32,344 nt of DNA from Mesorhizobium sp. M4B.F.Ca.ET.203.01.1.1 (GTDB taxonomy: Bacteria; Pseudomonadota; Alphaproteobacteria; Rhizobiales; Rhizobiaceae): positions 1 to 32,344 of the forward strand of contig NZ_SRUO01000028.1 in the NCBI RefSeq assembly GCF_004791025.1. Reading direction: 5' to 3'. Below the pieces are notes generated by a model. It saw only the letters and a list, made by a program, of their open reading frames with translations. It searched no databases and was not told the origin of the DNA. A program made the position numbers and the translations under genes. Positions 16,478 through 24,063 of the stretch are shown piece after piece; positions within the stretch are counted from its first letter, which is position 1, and every line of letters starts with the position of its first letter.

Positions 16478-16873
16478 ATGGTGCACTACGCGGACGGACG
16501 GCCGATCGGCGACCTGACACTGAGGACGCTGGCCATGCCTTCGGACGCCAACGCGGCCGGCGATATCTTCGGCGGCTGGGTAATGGCGCAGATGGACCTT
16601 GCCTGCGGCATCCGCGCCGCCGAACGCGCCAAGGGCCGCGTGGTGACGGCGGCGGTCAAGGAGATGTCCTTCGCCAAGCCGATGAAGATCGGTGACACGC
16701 TCTGCATCTACACCCATGTCGAGCGCGTCGGCCGCACCTCGATGGCGCTCAAGGTCGAGGCCTGGGCGCAGCGCTATCTCTCCGACCTGATGGAGAAGGT
16801 CACGCATGCCGATTTCGTCATGGTGGCGCTGGACGGCGAGGGCAAGCCGAAGGCGGTTCCGGCCGAAGGCTGA
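16478..16873 (+). CDS. YciA-like acyl-CoA thioesterase (hotdog fold)
   Basis: The 131-residue product aligns with YciA: DLTLRTLAMPSDANAAGDIF, GGWVMAQMDLA, GRVVTAAVKEMSFAKPMKIG and GRTSMALKVEAW. The Asn-Ala-x-Gly-Asp segment holds the expected hotdog active-site residues. It hydrolyses acyl-CoA esters in the cytoplasm. ATG 16478 has GGGGA eight bases upstream and gives the usual length; GTG 16436 would add 14 residues. It lies about 100 bases after purC on the same strand, perhaps by read-through. Confidence 0.92.
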   Translation: MVHYADGRPIGDLTLRTLAMPSDANAAGDIFGGWVMAQMDLACGIRAAERAKGRVVTAAVKEMSFAKPMKIGDTLCIYTHVERVGRTSMALKVEAWAQRYLSDLMEKVTHADFVMVALDGEGKPKAVPAEG

Positions 16874-16880
16874 CCCGGCT

Positions 16881-16903
16881 CCGGCAGGCGAGGGCCCTGC
16901 CGG
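16881..16903 (+). terminator. Hairpin after the thioesterase gene
   Basis: CCGGCAGG and CCTGCCGG form an 8-base stem 8 bases after the stop codon. No T-run follows, so it may be a Rho-dependent or processing hairpin rather than a full intrinsic terminator. Confidence 0.35.
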
Positions 16904-16976
16904 CGGGCTGCGTGAGCTCCTTCACAGTCGTGCGCAAATTTCCGTGACCAAGTCCGCCCGGGCTTGGGGGAAGACA

Positions 16977-17237
16977 ATGCGTCAACGAACGCTGAACGGT
17001 GTTCTTGCGGGAGCCGTCCTGGGCTTGTTCGGCCTGCTCGCCGCAACCGCCTATACCGAGATCAGGCAAGCCGATGCCGGGCTGTCTTGCGCTTCGCAAA
17101 ATAGCGTCATCGGCAAGCCGCCGGGCGCATGCGAAAAATGCCTGGCGACCGGATGCGACGCCGGCCAGAAACCGCAGACGATTGCCGCGAGCAGACGGCC
17201 CGCCGGGCTGACTGCGAGACGATTCACCGGAAGCTGA
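16977..17237 (+). CDS. Small Cys-containing membrane protein, hypothetical
   Basis: An 86-residue frame starts at an ATG preceded by GGGGG AAGACA, a good ribosome site. It has one hydrophobic segment (LNGVLAGAVLGLFGLLAATA) and then a short tail with four cysteines in the patterns LSCAS and ACEKCLATGC, resembling a small metal or disulfide motif. The last 25 residues are Arg/Thr-rich and less protein-like. No family is recognised. It could be a real small inner-membrane or exported protein. Confidence 0.5.
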   Translation: MRQRTLNGVLAGAVLGLFGLLAATAYTEIRQADAGLSCASQNSVIGKPPGACEKCLATGCDAGQKPQTIAASRRPAGLTARRFTGS

Positions 17238-17338
17238 AAACGGGACGGACCCGCCACCGCGGCCGGCCAGAAAACGGGTCGGCACCAAGGTTCATCCTTC
17301 GCGGGCCTTGCGCCAAAAATCCTTGCGGCAACAGGCTT

Positions 17339-17707
17339 TCAACCGTGCAGACCGTCGAATTTCTCGCGCGCGGCCCTGACCCTGGCGGTGTTCCTGCGCG
17401 CCCACGCGCCGAGCGCGCTGACCGGCACCAGCAGCTCGTGGCCAAGCTCTGTCAACTCGTAGTCGACGCGCGGCGGGATGGTCGGAAAGACGGTGCGGAT
17501 GACGAAGCCATCGCGTTCCAGACCGCGCAATGTGGTGGTCAGCATCTTCTGCGAAATGCCGCCGACGGCGGCGCGAAGTTCATTGAAGCGCAGCGGTCCG
17601 TCGCCGAGCTTGCCGACCACCAGAACGGTCCATTTGTCGCCGACGCGCTGCAGGATTTCCGACACGGCGCGGCAGTCTTCGGTGATATGCGGGTGCCTCA
17701 GTAACAA
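17339..17707 (-). CDS. HxlR/DUF24-family redox-type regulator
   Basis: A winged-helix regulator of 122 residues from TTG 17707. This start is favoured by a perfect AAGGAGG seven bases upstream; ATG 17746 would add 13 residues. Motifs are EDCRAVSEILQRVGDKWTVL, LRFNELRAAVGGISQKMLT, LRGLERDGFV and PPRVDYELTELG, all typical of HxlR. The cysteine just before the first helix (residue 11) is the position used for thiol-based sensing of quinones, aldehydes or hypochlorite in YodB, HypR and QorR. It is divergent from a flavin reductase and probably represses it and itself through the GGTATC sites between them. Confidence 0.93.
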   Translation of the reverse strand: MLLRHPHITEDCRAVSEILQRVGDKWTVLVVGKLGDGPLRFNELRAAVGGISQKMLTTTLRGLERDGFVIRTVFPTIPPRVDYELTELGHELLVPVSALGAWARRNTARVRAAREKFDGLHG

Positions 17708-17736
17708 AAACGTGCCTCCTTGCACTTCGCTTTTGC

Positions 17737-17771
17737 GGTATCTCATATAGCGCCGGTATCCAAACGATACC
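17737..17771. promoter_or_regulatory. GGTATC/GATACC operator, probable HxlR site
   Basis: GGTATC occurs at 17737-17742 and 17755-17760, and GATACC at 17766-17771. The last two form a perfect inverted repeat with a 5-base spacer. The sites lie between the start codons of the divergent HxlR regulator and the flavin reductase, as an autorepressing operator would. Confidence 0.6.
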
Positions 17772-17800
17772 ACAATTTCCCGCAAGGAGAGCCTCCCAAA

Positions 17801-18406
17801 ATGTCCAAGCCCAAAATCGCCATTGTCGTCGGTTCGACGCGCGCCGCGCGCTTCGCCGACGTGCCGACCGAGTGGATCGCCAAGATCGCCAAGGCGCATG
17901 CCGATATCGACGTCGAAGTCGTCGACCTGCGCGACTTCCCGCTGCCGTTCTTCGACGAGGTCGCTTCCTCCGCCTGGGCGCCGTCGCAGAACGAAGTGGC
18001 GCAGCGCTGGCAGAAGAAGGTCGCCTCTTTCGACGGCTTCATCTTCACCGCTGCCGAATACAATCACGGCCCGACGGGTGTGCTGAAGAACGCCATCGAC
18101 TACGCAGCCAACGAGTGGAATAAGAAGCCGGCCGGCTTCGTCGGTTACGGCAGCGTCGGCGGCTCGCGCGCTGTCGAGCAGCTCCGCCTCTACGCCGTCG
18201 AGCTGCAGATGGCGCCGGTCAAGTCGGCGGTCCATATCGCTTGGGGCGATTTCCTGGCGGTTCGCCAGGGCGAGAAGAAGCTCGAGGATCTCGAGCATCT
18301 GAACCAGGCCGCCGCGGCGCTCGTCAACGACGTCGCCTGGTGGGCGAAGGTGCTCAAGGCGGCCCGCGCCGCCGACGCAATCACCGCGGAAGCCAAGGCG
18401 GCCTGA
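17801..18406 (+). CDS. NAD(P)H-dependent FMN reductase / quinone reductase, flavodoxin fold
   Basis: The 201-residue product has the phosphate-binding loop IVVGSTRAARFADVPTEW and the family signature FTAAEYNHGPTGVLKNAIDY (usually P/AEYNxxxPxxLKNAIDY). It also has a glycine-rich GYGSVGGSRAVEQLR. Such enzymes bind FMN and reduce flavins, quinones or azo compounds by two electrons. ATG 17801 is preceded by AAGGAGAG. The gene is divergent from an HxlR regulator, which points to induction by electrophiles or quinones. A rho-independent terminator follows. Confidence 0.92.
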   Translation: MSKPKIAIVVGSTRAARFADVPTEWIAKIAKAHADIDVEVVDLRDFPLPFFDEVASSAWAPSQNEVAQRWQKKVASFDGFIFTAAEYNHGPTGVLKNAIDYAANEWNKKPAGFVGYGSVGGSRAVEQLRLYAVELQMAPVKSAVHIAWGDFLAVRQGEKKLEDLEHLNQAAAALVNDVAWWAKVLKAARAADAITAEAKAA

Positions 18407-18441
18407 GCCGTCTACCCGAGACTATCCTCCCAAGGGATATG

Positions 18442-18465
18442 GGGCGGCGCTTGCGCCGCCCTTTT
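18442..18465 (+). terminator. Intrinsic terminator after the FMN reductase
   Basis: GGGCGGCG and CGCCGCCC form an 8-base stem with a CTTG loop, followed by TTTT. It also separates the convergent second HxlR gene, whose stop codon begins at 18465. Confidence 0.8.
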
Positions 18466-18854
18466 CAATTTGCCGTCTGCGCGGATTGCCTCGGCCTGAT
18501 GATGCAGTCCGCCACCCGGTCGTGCTCGTCGAGCTCGTCGGCATGGTGCTGCCCCCATTCGCACAGCGCCAGAAGGATGGGTTCGAGGCTGAGGCCAAGG
18601 GGCGTCGCGGAGTATTCGACGCGCGACGGGATCTCGGCGAAGACCTTGCGGCGGACAAGGCCGTGCTCCTCCATTTCGCGCAACTGCTGGATTAGCACCT
18701 TCTGGGTGATCGAAGGCACCAGTGCCTTCAGCGACGAGAGTCGCCGGGGACCATCGAACAGGTGGTAGAGGATGACCGCCTTCCAGCGACCCGAGATCAC
18801 TTTCAAGGCACGTTCCGCCGGCAGCATCGGCAGTCTCTTGATCGGGCCGGCCAT
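18465..18854 (-). CDS. HxlR/DUF24-family regulator, second copy, lacking the sensor cysteine
   Basis: The product is 129 residues from ATG 18854, preceded by AGGAGGTGACC. Motifs are RALKVISGRWKAVILYHLFD, LSSLKALVPSITQKVLIQQL and PSRVEYSATPLG, typical of HxlR. Where relatives have the sensor cysteine before the first helix, this protein has PAERAL. Its only cysteines are LCEWG and DCII near the C-terminus. It is divergent from a quinone oxidoreductase gene, the same arrangement as QorR and qor2 in Corynebacterium, so it probably controls that gene, though with a different sensing chemistry. Confidence 0.92.
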   Translation of the reverse strand: MAGPIKRLPMLPAERALKVISGRWKAVILYHLFDGPRRLSSLKALVPSITQKVLIQQLREMEEHGLVRRKVFAEIPSRVEYSATPLGLSLEPILLALCEWGQHHADELDEHDRVADCIIRPRQSAQTAN

Positions 18855-18951
18855 GGTCACCTCCTGGTGAGCAGCGGACAAATGAGTGTGTAGTCGAGAC
18901 AGCGCAGATAGTGGCAATGGACGGCCGATGCCATAGCGATCGGAGTTTGCC

Positions 18952-19929
18952 ATGAAAACCGTCCAGTTCAGCCGCTTCGGCGGCCCCGAGGTGCTGGAAG
19001 TCGTCGACGTCCCGGTGCCTTCGGCCGGAGCCGGCGAGGTTCTGGTCCGGATCGCAGCCGCCGGCATCAATTTCTTCGAAGTGCTGATGCGAGCGGATCG
19101 CTACGCGGTGACGCCGCGCCTGCCGATGTTCCCTGGCGTCGAGGCCGCCGGGGTTGTCGAGGCTGTCGGGGAGGGCGTGGACCAGCTCCTTCTGGGAAGA
19201 CGCGTCGCGGCGCCATTGTTCGCCTCCGGCCGGCCGTTCGGCGGTTACGCCGAATATGTGGCGATCGACGCCGGTCTGGCCGTTCCTCTGCCGGATGCGC
19301 TTTCCTTCGAGGATGCCTGCGCCCTGATGGTTCAGGGGCTGACGGCGTTGCACCTGCTGCGGCAAAGCCCGGTCGCCGACAAACAGGTGCTGATCCCTGC
19401 CGCCGCAGGTGGCGTCGGTTCGCTGCTCTTGCAACTGGCAAAGGCGCAGGGTGCCCGCCGGGTGATCGCGCTGGCCGGCGGCGAGGCCAAGCTCGACCTT
19501 GTCCGCTCGCTTGGCGCCGATGTGGCGATTGACCATCGCGCTGACAACTGGGTCGCTGAGGTCAGGGACGCGACGGAGAGCGGCGTCGACACGATCTTCG
19601 ATACGGTCGGCGGCGCGATGACCAAAGAGTTCCTCGATCTCTTGTCACAAGGCGGCGAGCTGGTGTTTGCGGCACTTGGCCGGTTTCAACTCTCGGCCGC
19701 CGATCTGGAGGCGATGATCGGCCGAAACCAGTCGCTGAGAGGTTTTGCGCTGCTGCCGCTCATGTCGCCCGAAGAACTGCGGGCGAGCCTGCGCCAGCTT
19801 TTCGATTTGGCTGCTGGCGGCCGGTTGCGGGTGGCGATTGGCGGCCGCATCCCGCTGGATCGGGCCAGCGCCGCGCATCGGCTGATCGAGGAGCGCTGCT
19901 CGACAGGCAAGGTCTTGCTGATCCCTTGA
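18952..19929 (+). CDS. NADPH:quinone oxidoreductase (zeta-crystallin type MDR)
   Basis: The 325-residue protein has the medium-chain dehydrogenase layout: a GroES-like N-terminal domain (FGGPEVLEVVDVPVP, LPMFPGVEAAGVVEAVGEGV) and the Rossmann motif PAAAGGVGSLLLQLAKAQGA. The C-terminal end is SAAHRLIEERCSTGKVLLIP. The structural-zinc and catalytic-zinc cysteines are absent, as in quinone reductases. It reduces quinones with NADPH. It is divergent from the HxlR regulator at 18465-18854. A separate 48-base copy of its 3' end occurs 1.6 kb downstream. Confidence 0.93.
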   Translation: MKTVQFSRFGGPEVLEVVDVPVPSAGAGEVLVRIAAAGINFFEVLMRADRYAVTPRLPMFPGVEAAGVVEAVGEGVDQLLLGRRVAAPLFASGRPFGGYAEYVAIDAGLAVPLPDALSFEDACALMVQGLTALHLLRQSPVADKQVLIPAAAGGVGSLLLQLAKAQGARRVIALAGGEAKLDLVRSLGADVAIDHRADNWVAEVRDATESGVDTIFDTVGGAMTKEFLDLLSQGGELVFAALGRFQLSAADLEAMIGRNQSLRGFALLPLMSPEELRASLRQLFDLAAGGRLRVAIGGRIPLDRASAAHRLIEERCSTGKVLLIP

Positions 19930-20011
19930 TCGGACTCGACTAAATTATCCACAAACCGATTTTGGAATTGTCTACTCTACGTCCGACGACGCGCTCCGAT
20001 GCTGACCAATG

Positions 20012-21247
20012 TTATCGTCCGTACGGTATGACACCGTATCGGAACAGTATGATCGGCCTTTTGTAGTTGCCGGTTTGCGGGTCCGGAATGAGCTTGTAGG
20101 CCTGAACTCCTTCGTAAGTTTTCGCCAGGATTTGAGCCTTTGCCACGGCTGCCGCTTCGCTGGGCTGCTCCATTGGACCGACCATCGCTTGCATGATGCC
20201 GTCCTTGTCCCTGCCGTAGGCTTCGACGAGGACGAACTCATCCATCTTAGGCGGATTTTGGGGATCAGGCTCGGATGCCCACTCCCGACAGGAGGCAGGC
20301 ATCTCTCGGTAAAGCCAGGCCTCGGCATCGATTGCGTTGCCAAGCCGCTCCATAAGTTCCTTGGTTGTTGCCTTGTCCTGTGCAAGGCACGCGAGGCGAG
20401 CAAAAATGTTGATGTTCCAGTTCGTCGGATAGTCGTGGACTATCGCTCTAAAGCCGGTCCTTACCCGTGACCAGTCCGCGTCGGTGTCATTAAAGATGAC
20501 GTCGCGGTAGAAATCGTCAGCGGCTCCCCAATAGGCTCGCGCGTAGCTTGCGTCAGTTCCGGACGCCTTGGCCATGCGGTCGATCCAAAATTCCAGGGTC
20601 TGTCGCGTGCCGCCCCATTGCGGCAGGTTCGTTCGCACGATTTCCCGGTAAATCGGTATGTAGTCGGGATGTGCATCAAGCGCTTCACTGGCAAGCGCGT
20701 CGAAATCGATATCGGAGCTTGGCAGGCCTCTGGCGACCTTCAGTATTGTCGCATACCACTCGGGGTCTGCGGCAGTACCTTGCTTCACCGACTGTAGATA
20801 ATCCTTGGCCTGCCTGCTGTAGACGAAGAATGCATTCCACTGCTCGGGAGTCACGGTATTGGCATACCCTTCTCCGCGAGCATTCCAGGCCCGATTGTTC
20901 ATGACGATGGCCTTGGTGATCCGCGCAGCGCGTGACCCTGGGTAGGACTCGATCCATTTGTCGGCCTGCGCTTCCATCTGGTTCAAGGTTCCGTACGAGT
21001 AGGTGCCATAAAGGAATTTCGTACTTTCCAGCACCTCGTAGACTATCGCTGCCTTTATGCTCCCGCTCTCCGTTCGTGCATCGTCCCGCTGATAGGCTTC
21101 GATCAATTCATCGAGCTGATCGAATTTTCCCGCCAAATAGGCGGTCTTTACGTCGTTCCATATCCGCAAGACTTCCGGAGAGGGAGATGCTTGAACGGGG
21201 ATTGCCCAGCTCAGAAAAACAAAAATGGCGAACAATACTGTGCGCAT
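20012..21247 (-). CDS. Secreted DUF4034-like protein
   Basis: The product is 411 residues with a signal peptide (MRTVLFAIFVFLSWAIPVQA). A central region (WIESYPGSRAARITKAIVMN, AWNARGEGYANTVTPEQW) resembles DUF4034 as I remember it (a TPR-like helical domain). Function is unknown; it is likely periplasmic. By eye the gene is more AT-rich and uses less GC-biased third positions than its neighbours, suggesting transfer. It sits alone between the 3' end of qor and the qor 3'-end remnant. Confidence 0.8.
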   Translation of the reverse strand: MRTVLFAIFVFLSWAIPVQASPSPEVLRIWNDVKTAYLAGKFDQLDELIEAYQRDDARTESGSIKAAIVYEVLESTKFLYGTYSYGTLNQMEAQADKWIESYPGSRAARITKAIVMNNRAWNARGEGYANTVTPEQWNAFFVYSRQAKDYLQSVKQGTAADPEWYATILKVARGLPSSDIDFDALASEALDAHPDYIPIYREIVRTNLPQWGGTRQTLEFWIDRMAKASGTDASYARAYWGAADDFYRDVIFNDTDADWSRVRTGFRAIVHDYPTNWNINIFARLACLAQDKATTKELMERLGNAIDAEAWLYREMPASCREWASEPDPQNPPKMDEFVLVEAYGRDKDGIMQAMVGPMEQPSEAAAVAKAQILAKTYEGVQAYKLIPDPQTGNYKRPIILFRYGVIPYGR

Positions 21248-21606
21248 GTTGAACTGCCATTCTATCGAACGATGGGGATTGGGCAGTTTCGTCCGATCCG
21301 ATTAACTTTCCTTGCGCGAAATGCATAAAATCTCTTGCAGGTTTTCCAACCCAAGAATGTCCTGCTGACGTCGACTCTTGAGATATGATTTTTGGTTCCA
21401 GAAGGAGCCGACATTCCAACGTTCCTGATTGTCGCCGAACCCCCTCGCGATGCTCTCTCAGTATGCGCTCAACCAGGCTAGCGAAGCGGCCCTCTGATCG
21501 AGGAGCGGCGCTCGACAGGCAAGGTCGTGCTGGAGCCTTGAATGCCGCGGCCGATTCTGGACATCGCTTGCAGCTTCAATCCGCTGGCGCCTTATCCTGG
21601 CCGCTC
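21248..21606. other. Intergenic stretch holding a qor remnant
   Basis: These 359 bases hold no convincing gene. The left part is the AT-richer upstream region of the DUF4034 gene. The remnant at 21494-21541 is the only recognisable coding trace. The last 65 bases precede the stop of the glycoamylase-domain gene. Confidence 0.6.
21494..21541 (+). pseudogene. 3'-end remnant of a quinone oxidoreductase gene
   Basis: The 48 bases encode LIEERRSTGKVVLEP and a TGA stop. They match 42 of 48 bases of the 3' end of the intact qor at 19882-19929, which encodes LIEERCSTGKVLLIP. A 17-base core GCTCGACAGGCAAGGTC is identical. Upstream of the remnant similarity stops at once, and there is no start or body. 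Confidence 0.8.
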
Positions 21607-22908
21607 CTACAGCCAGCCACCCGAAAATCCGGCGCGTCGCAGGCCCGTGGTAATGGCCGGCACACGGCGCATCAGTCGCCACGGGAAATCCGACCGGTAA
21701 TTCTCGATCATAAGGGCGATCGGCCCCTGGTTGATGCCGACATGGTCCGGCGATACCCAGCCGCAGGCGCGGCCGTCGGCGGCGGCGATCGTCGGATTGA
21801 AGCTCGCGGTGAAGCAGTAAGGGTTGCCCTCGTGCAGGTCGATCTCGTGGAAATGGCGCAGCGCCGGCAGGACGATCTCCGGCGCAAAGGGCAATGAGGT
21901 GATCGCCGCCCATGGCGACAAGGTGCCGTCATCGGGGCCGAAGGGCGCGCCGCGCGCCAGATAGCCGAAGAAGCGTCGGTCACCGATCGTCATGTGGAGT
22001 TTTTTCAGGCCCGGGCCGTCGCTGGCGGTGATGCCCCAGCAATTCTCGTCATAGCCGACGAAACCCTTCGGATTGCGGATGGCGTAGTCGCGCTGCAGGT
22101 AGCTCGCCGCGCGGCTGTTCTCGAAATAGTCGCTGCCGTGCTCGCGCATGAAAGCGTCGCGGATGCCGCGAAAATCGATCCAGACATGCGAGAACTGGTG
22201 GACGAAGAGCGGCCCGGCATAGACCAGTTCCCGGCCATAGATCTTCTTCCATTTGTAGGTGGAGAGCCACGCCGCATAGCTCTCGGGCGGCAGCGGGTGG
22301 GTCGGCGAGCCGAGGCCCAGCACATAGAGGATCACCGCCTCGTCATAGCCTTGCCAGCGGTAGCGCAGGAAGCCTTTCTCGGGCCGCCAGCCGTGGGTGA
22401 CGGTGGCGCCGCCGTTCTGCGCCCAGCGCCAGTCGGCACGGCGGTAGAGCGCATCGGCAAGCCGGCGGATTTCCAGTTCGGCCTCGTCGTCGGCGTCAAA
22501 ATAGGCACCGGCGGCCAGCACGCCGGCAAGCAGAAGCGCCGTGTCGACGGTGGACAGCTCGCATTTCCAGACGCGGCGGCCGGTCCGCATGTCAAGGAAA
22601 TGATAGTAGAAGCCCTTATAGCCGGTGGCGTCGGGCTCCGGCCCGTGCGGCGCGTTCCAGAAGAAACGAAGCGTGGCGAGCGTCCGTTCGACGGCGGCGT
22701 CACGCGTCATGAACCCGCGCTCGACGCCGACGGGATAGGCCGACAGAGCGAGCCCGACGGCGGCGATGCTGGCGGGCGACGCCGGCGTGTTGCGATCGGC
22801 GATCAGTCCGTTTGCCGGGTTGGCCTCCTTGAGAAAATAATCGAAAGACAGGCGCTGGGTGGCCGAGAGAAGCTCTTCGTTCAGCGTGTGGTCGCTCGAT
22901 GCATCCAT
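21607..22908 (-). CDS. Glycoamylase-domain protein (possible beta-1,2-glucan hydrolase)
   Basis: The product is 433 residues from ATG 22908. The pattern SFDYFLKEANPANGLIADRN, GVERGFMTRDAAVERT, GFYYHFLDMRTGRR, TVDTALLLAGVLAAGAYFD and HGWRPEKGFLRYRWQGYDEA is that of the Glycoamylase (PF10091) domain. That domain is also found in rhizobial cyclic beta-1,2-glucan synthase (NdvB) and in GH144 endo-beta-1,2-glucanases. Acidic residues of the motif, such as the YDE in GYDEAVILY, could be catalytic. No signal peptide is seen at this start, so the protein is predicted cytoplasmic unless the true start lies upstream. A role in cleaving or trimming beta-1,2-glucan is an inference. Confidence 0.85.
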   Translation of the reverse strand: MDASSDHTLNEELLSATQRLSFDYFLKEANPANGLIADRNTPASPASIAAVGLALSAYPVGVERGFMTRDAAVERTLATLRFFWNAPHGPEPDATGYKGFYYHFLDMRTGRRVWKCELSTVDTALLLAGVLAAGAYFDADDEAELEIRRLADALYRRADWRWAQNGGATVTHGWRPEKGFLRYRWQGYDEAVILYVLGLGSPTHPLPPESYAAWLSTYKWKKIYGRELVYAGPLFVHQFSHVWIDFRGIRDAFMREHGSDYFENSRAASYLQRDYAIRNPKGFVGYDENCWGITASDGPGLKKLHMTIGDRRFFGYLARGAPFGPDDGTLSPWAAITSLPFAPEIVLPALRHFHEIDLHEGNPYCFTASFNPTIAAADGRACGWVSPDHVGINQGPIALMIENYRSDFPWRLMRRVPAITTGLRRAGFSGGWL

Positions 22909-23127
22909 GGCTGCCGATATAGGGGACCTTCGCCGCGCTTCCCACCTTTTGGGGCCGGTCAATGATAAGCGAGGAAGGCGAAGGCCGATAGCGAGGAGCG
23001 CGTCGACATTCAGTCTGAGACGCTCTCTTCGGTCGCAACCCGGCGCTGCAGCTGATCCGGATTGGACCGCAATTTCGGGCGCACTGCCATCTGGCCCTGC
23101 CGTTTGCCCTGAGATATCCGCGGCCAG

Positions 23128-24054
23128 ATGAGTGCAGCCGTGAAGACATCCAGCCTGACAGGCGCCGTTTCCCCGATGGTCCCGGTGCTCGTATGCGCGC
23201 TCGCGATCTTCCTGCTGTCCGGGATGGATGCGGCGATGAAGACGCTGGTTATCGCCGTGGGCGTCTACAATACGGTGCTGTGGCGCAGCTTTCTCGCGAC
23301 AGCAGTCGCGGGCGCAGCTTGGTCGGCGGGGTCGCGCTCGCTGCCAACCATTGCGGTGCTGAGGCTGCATGCGCTGCGCGCCGTGGTTGTCGGCATCGTC
23401 CTGATATCATTCTTCTGGGGGCTTGGCAGGCTGCCGCTCGCGGAGGCCGTCGGGCTGAGCTTCGTTGCGCCGCTGATCGCTCTCTTCCTCGCCGCGCTGT
23501 TGCTGGCCGAGCGGGTCCGGCGCGAGGCAATCTGGGCATCGATGGCCGGCATCGCCGGCGTGGCGATCATCGTGTCCGGCCAGTTCGGGCAGGCAAGCTA
23601 TTCGCACGATGCGCTGCTTGGCACGGCGGCGGTGCTCGTATCGACGGTGTTCTACGGCTACAATTTGATCCTCGCCCGGCAACAGGCGCAGGTGGCCAAG
23701 CCAATCGAGATCATGTTCTTCCAGAGCCTCGCCGTTGCAATCATCCTCGGCCTCGCCGCGCCCTGGCTCGCCATCGCTCTGCCGGCCAGTCTTTGGCTTC
23801 TCCTGGCCGGCGTGACCGCGCTGTCGCTTGCCGGCCAATTCCTGATGAGCTGGTCCTACGCCCGCGCCGAAGCGCAATATCTCATTCCAACGGAATACTC
23901 GGCCTTCATCTGGGCGATCGCGTTTGGCTGGTTCTTCTTCGACGAGGCAGTCACATGGACGACGCTCGCGGGAGCATGCCTGATCGTCGCCGGCTGCCTG
24001 ATCGCCGCGCGCGCGAACCCGAAGCTTGCCGAGCCGATCGAGGCAGCCGTTTGA
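23128..24054 (+). CDS. EamA/DMT-family transporter
   Basis: The 308-residue protein is hydrophobic with about ten transmembrane segments arranged as two EamA repeats: SGMDAAMKTLVIAVGVYNTV to VAIIVSGQFG, then LLGTAAVLVSTVFYGYNLIL to LIVAGCLIAAR. The motif LPLAEAVGLSFVAPLIALFL is typical. Family members export amino acids, nucleotides or other small molecules. The substrate is unknown. It is divergent from the glycoamylase-domain gene and convergent with the broken hydrolase, ten bases away. Confidence 0.92.
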   Translation: MSAAVKTSSLTGAVSPMVPVLVCALAIFLLSGMDAAMKTLVIAVGVYNTVLWRSFLATAVAGAAWSAGSRSLPTIAVLRLHALRAVVVGIVLISFFWGLGRLPLAEAVGLSFVAPLIALFLAALLLAERVRREAIWASMAGIAGVAIIVSGQFGQASYSHDALLGTAAVLVSTVFYGYNLILARQQAQVAKPIEIMFFQSLAVAIILGLAAPWLAIALPASLWLLLAGVTALSLAGQFLMSWSYARAEAQYLIPTEYSAFIWAIAFGWFFFDEAVTWTTLAGACLIVAGCLIAARANPKLAEPIEAAV

Positions 24055-24063
24055 CCGTCGCGG

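Noticed and set aside
18855..18951. Operator for the second HxlR regulator
   Set aside because: Only weak direct repeats of TAGT and a 5-base inverted CCGAT/ATCGG were found; too poor to call.
19930..21541. An integrase-borne genomic island between the qor end and its remnant
   Set aside because: Only one hypothetical gene is present and no integrase or recombinase is visible, so a complete island is not supported; only the flanking duplication is reported.
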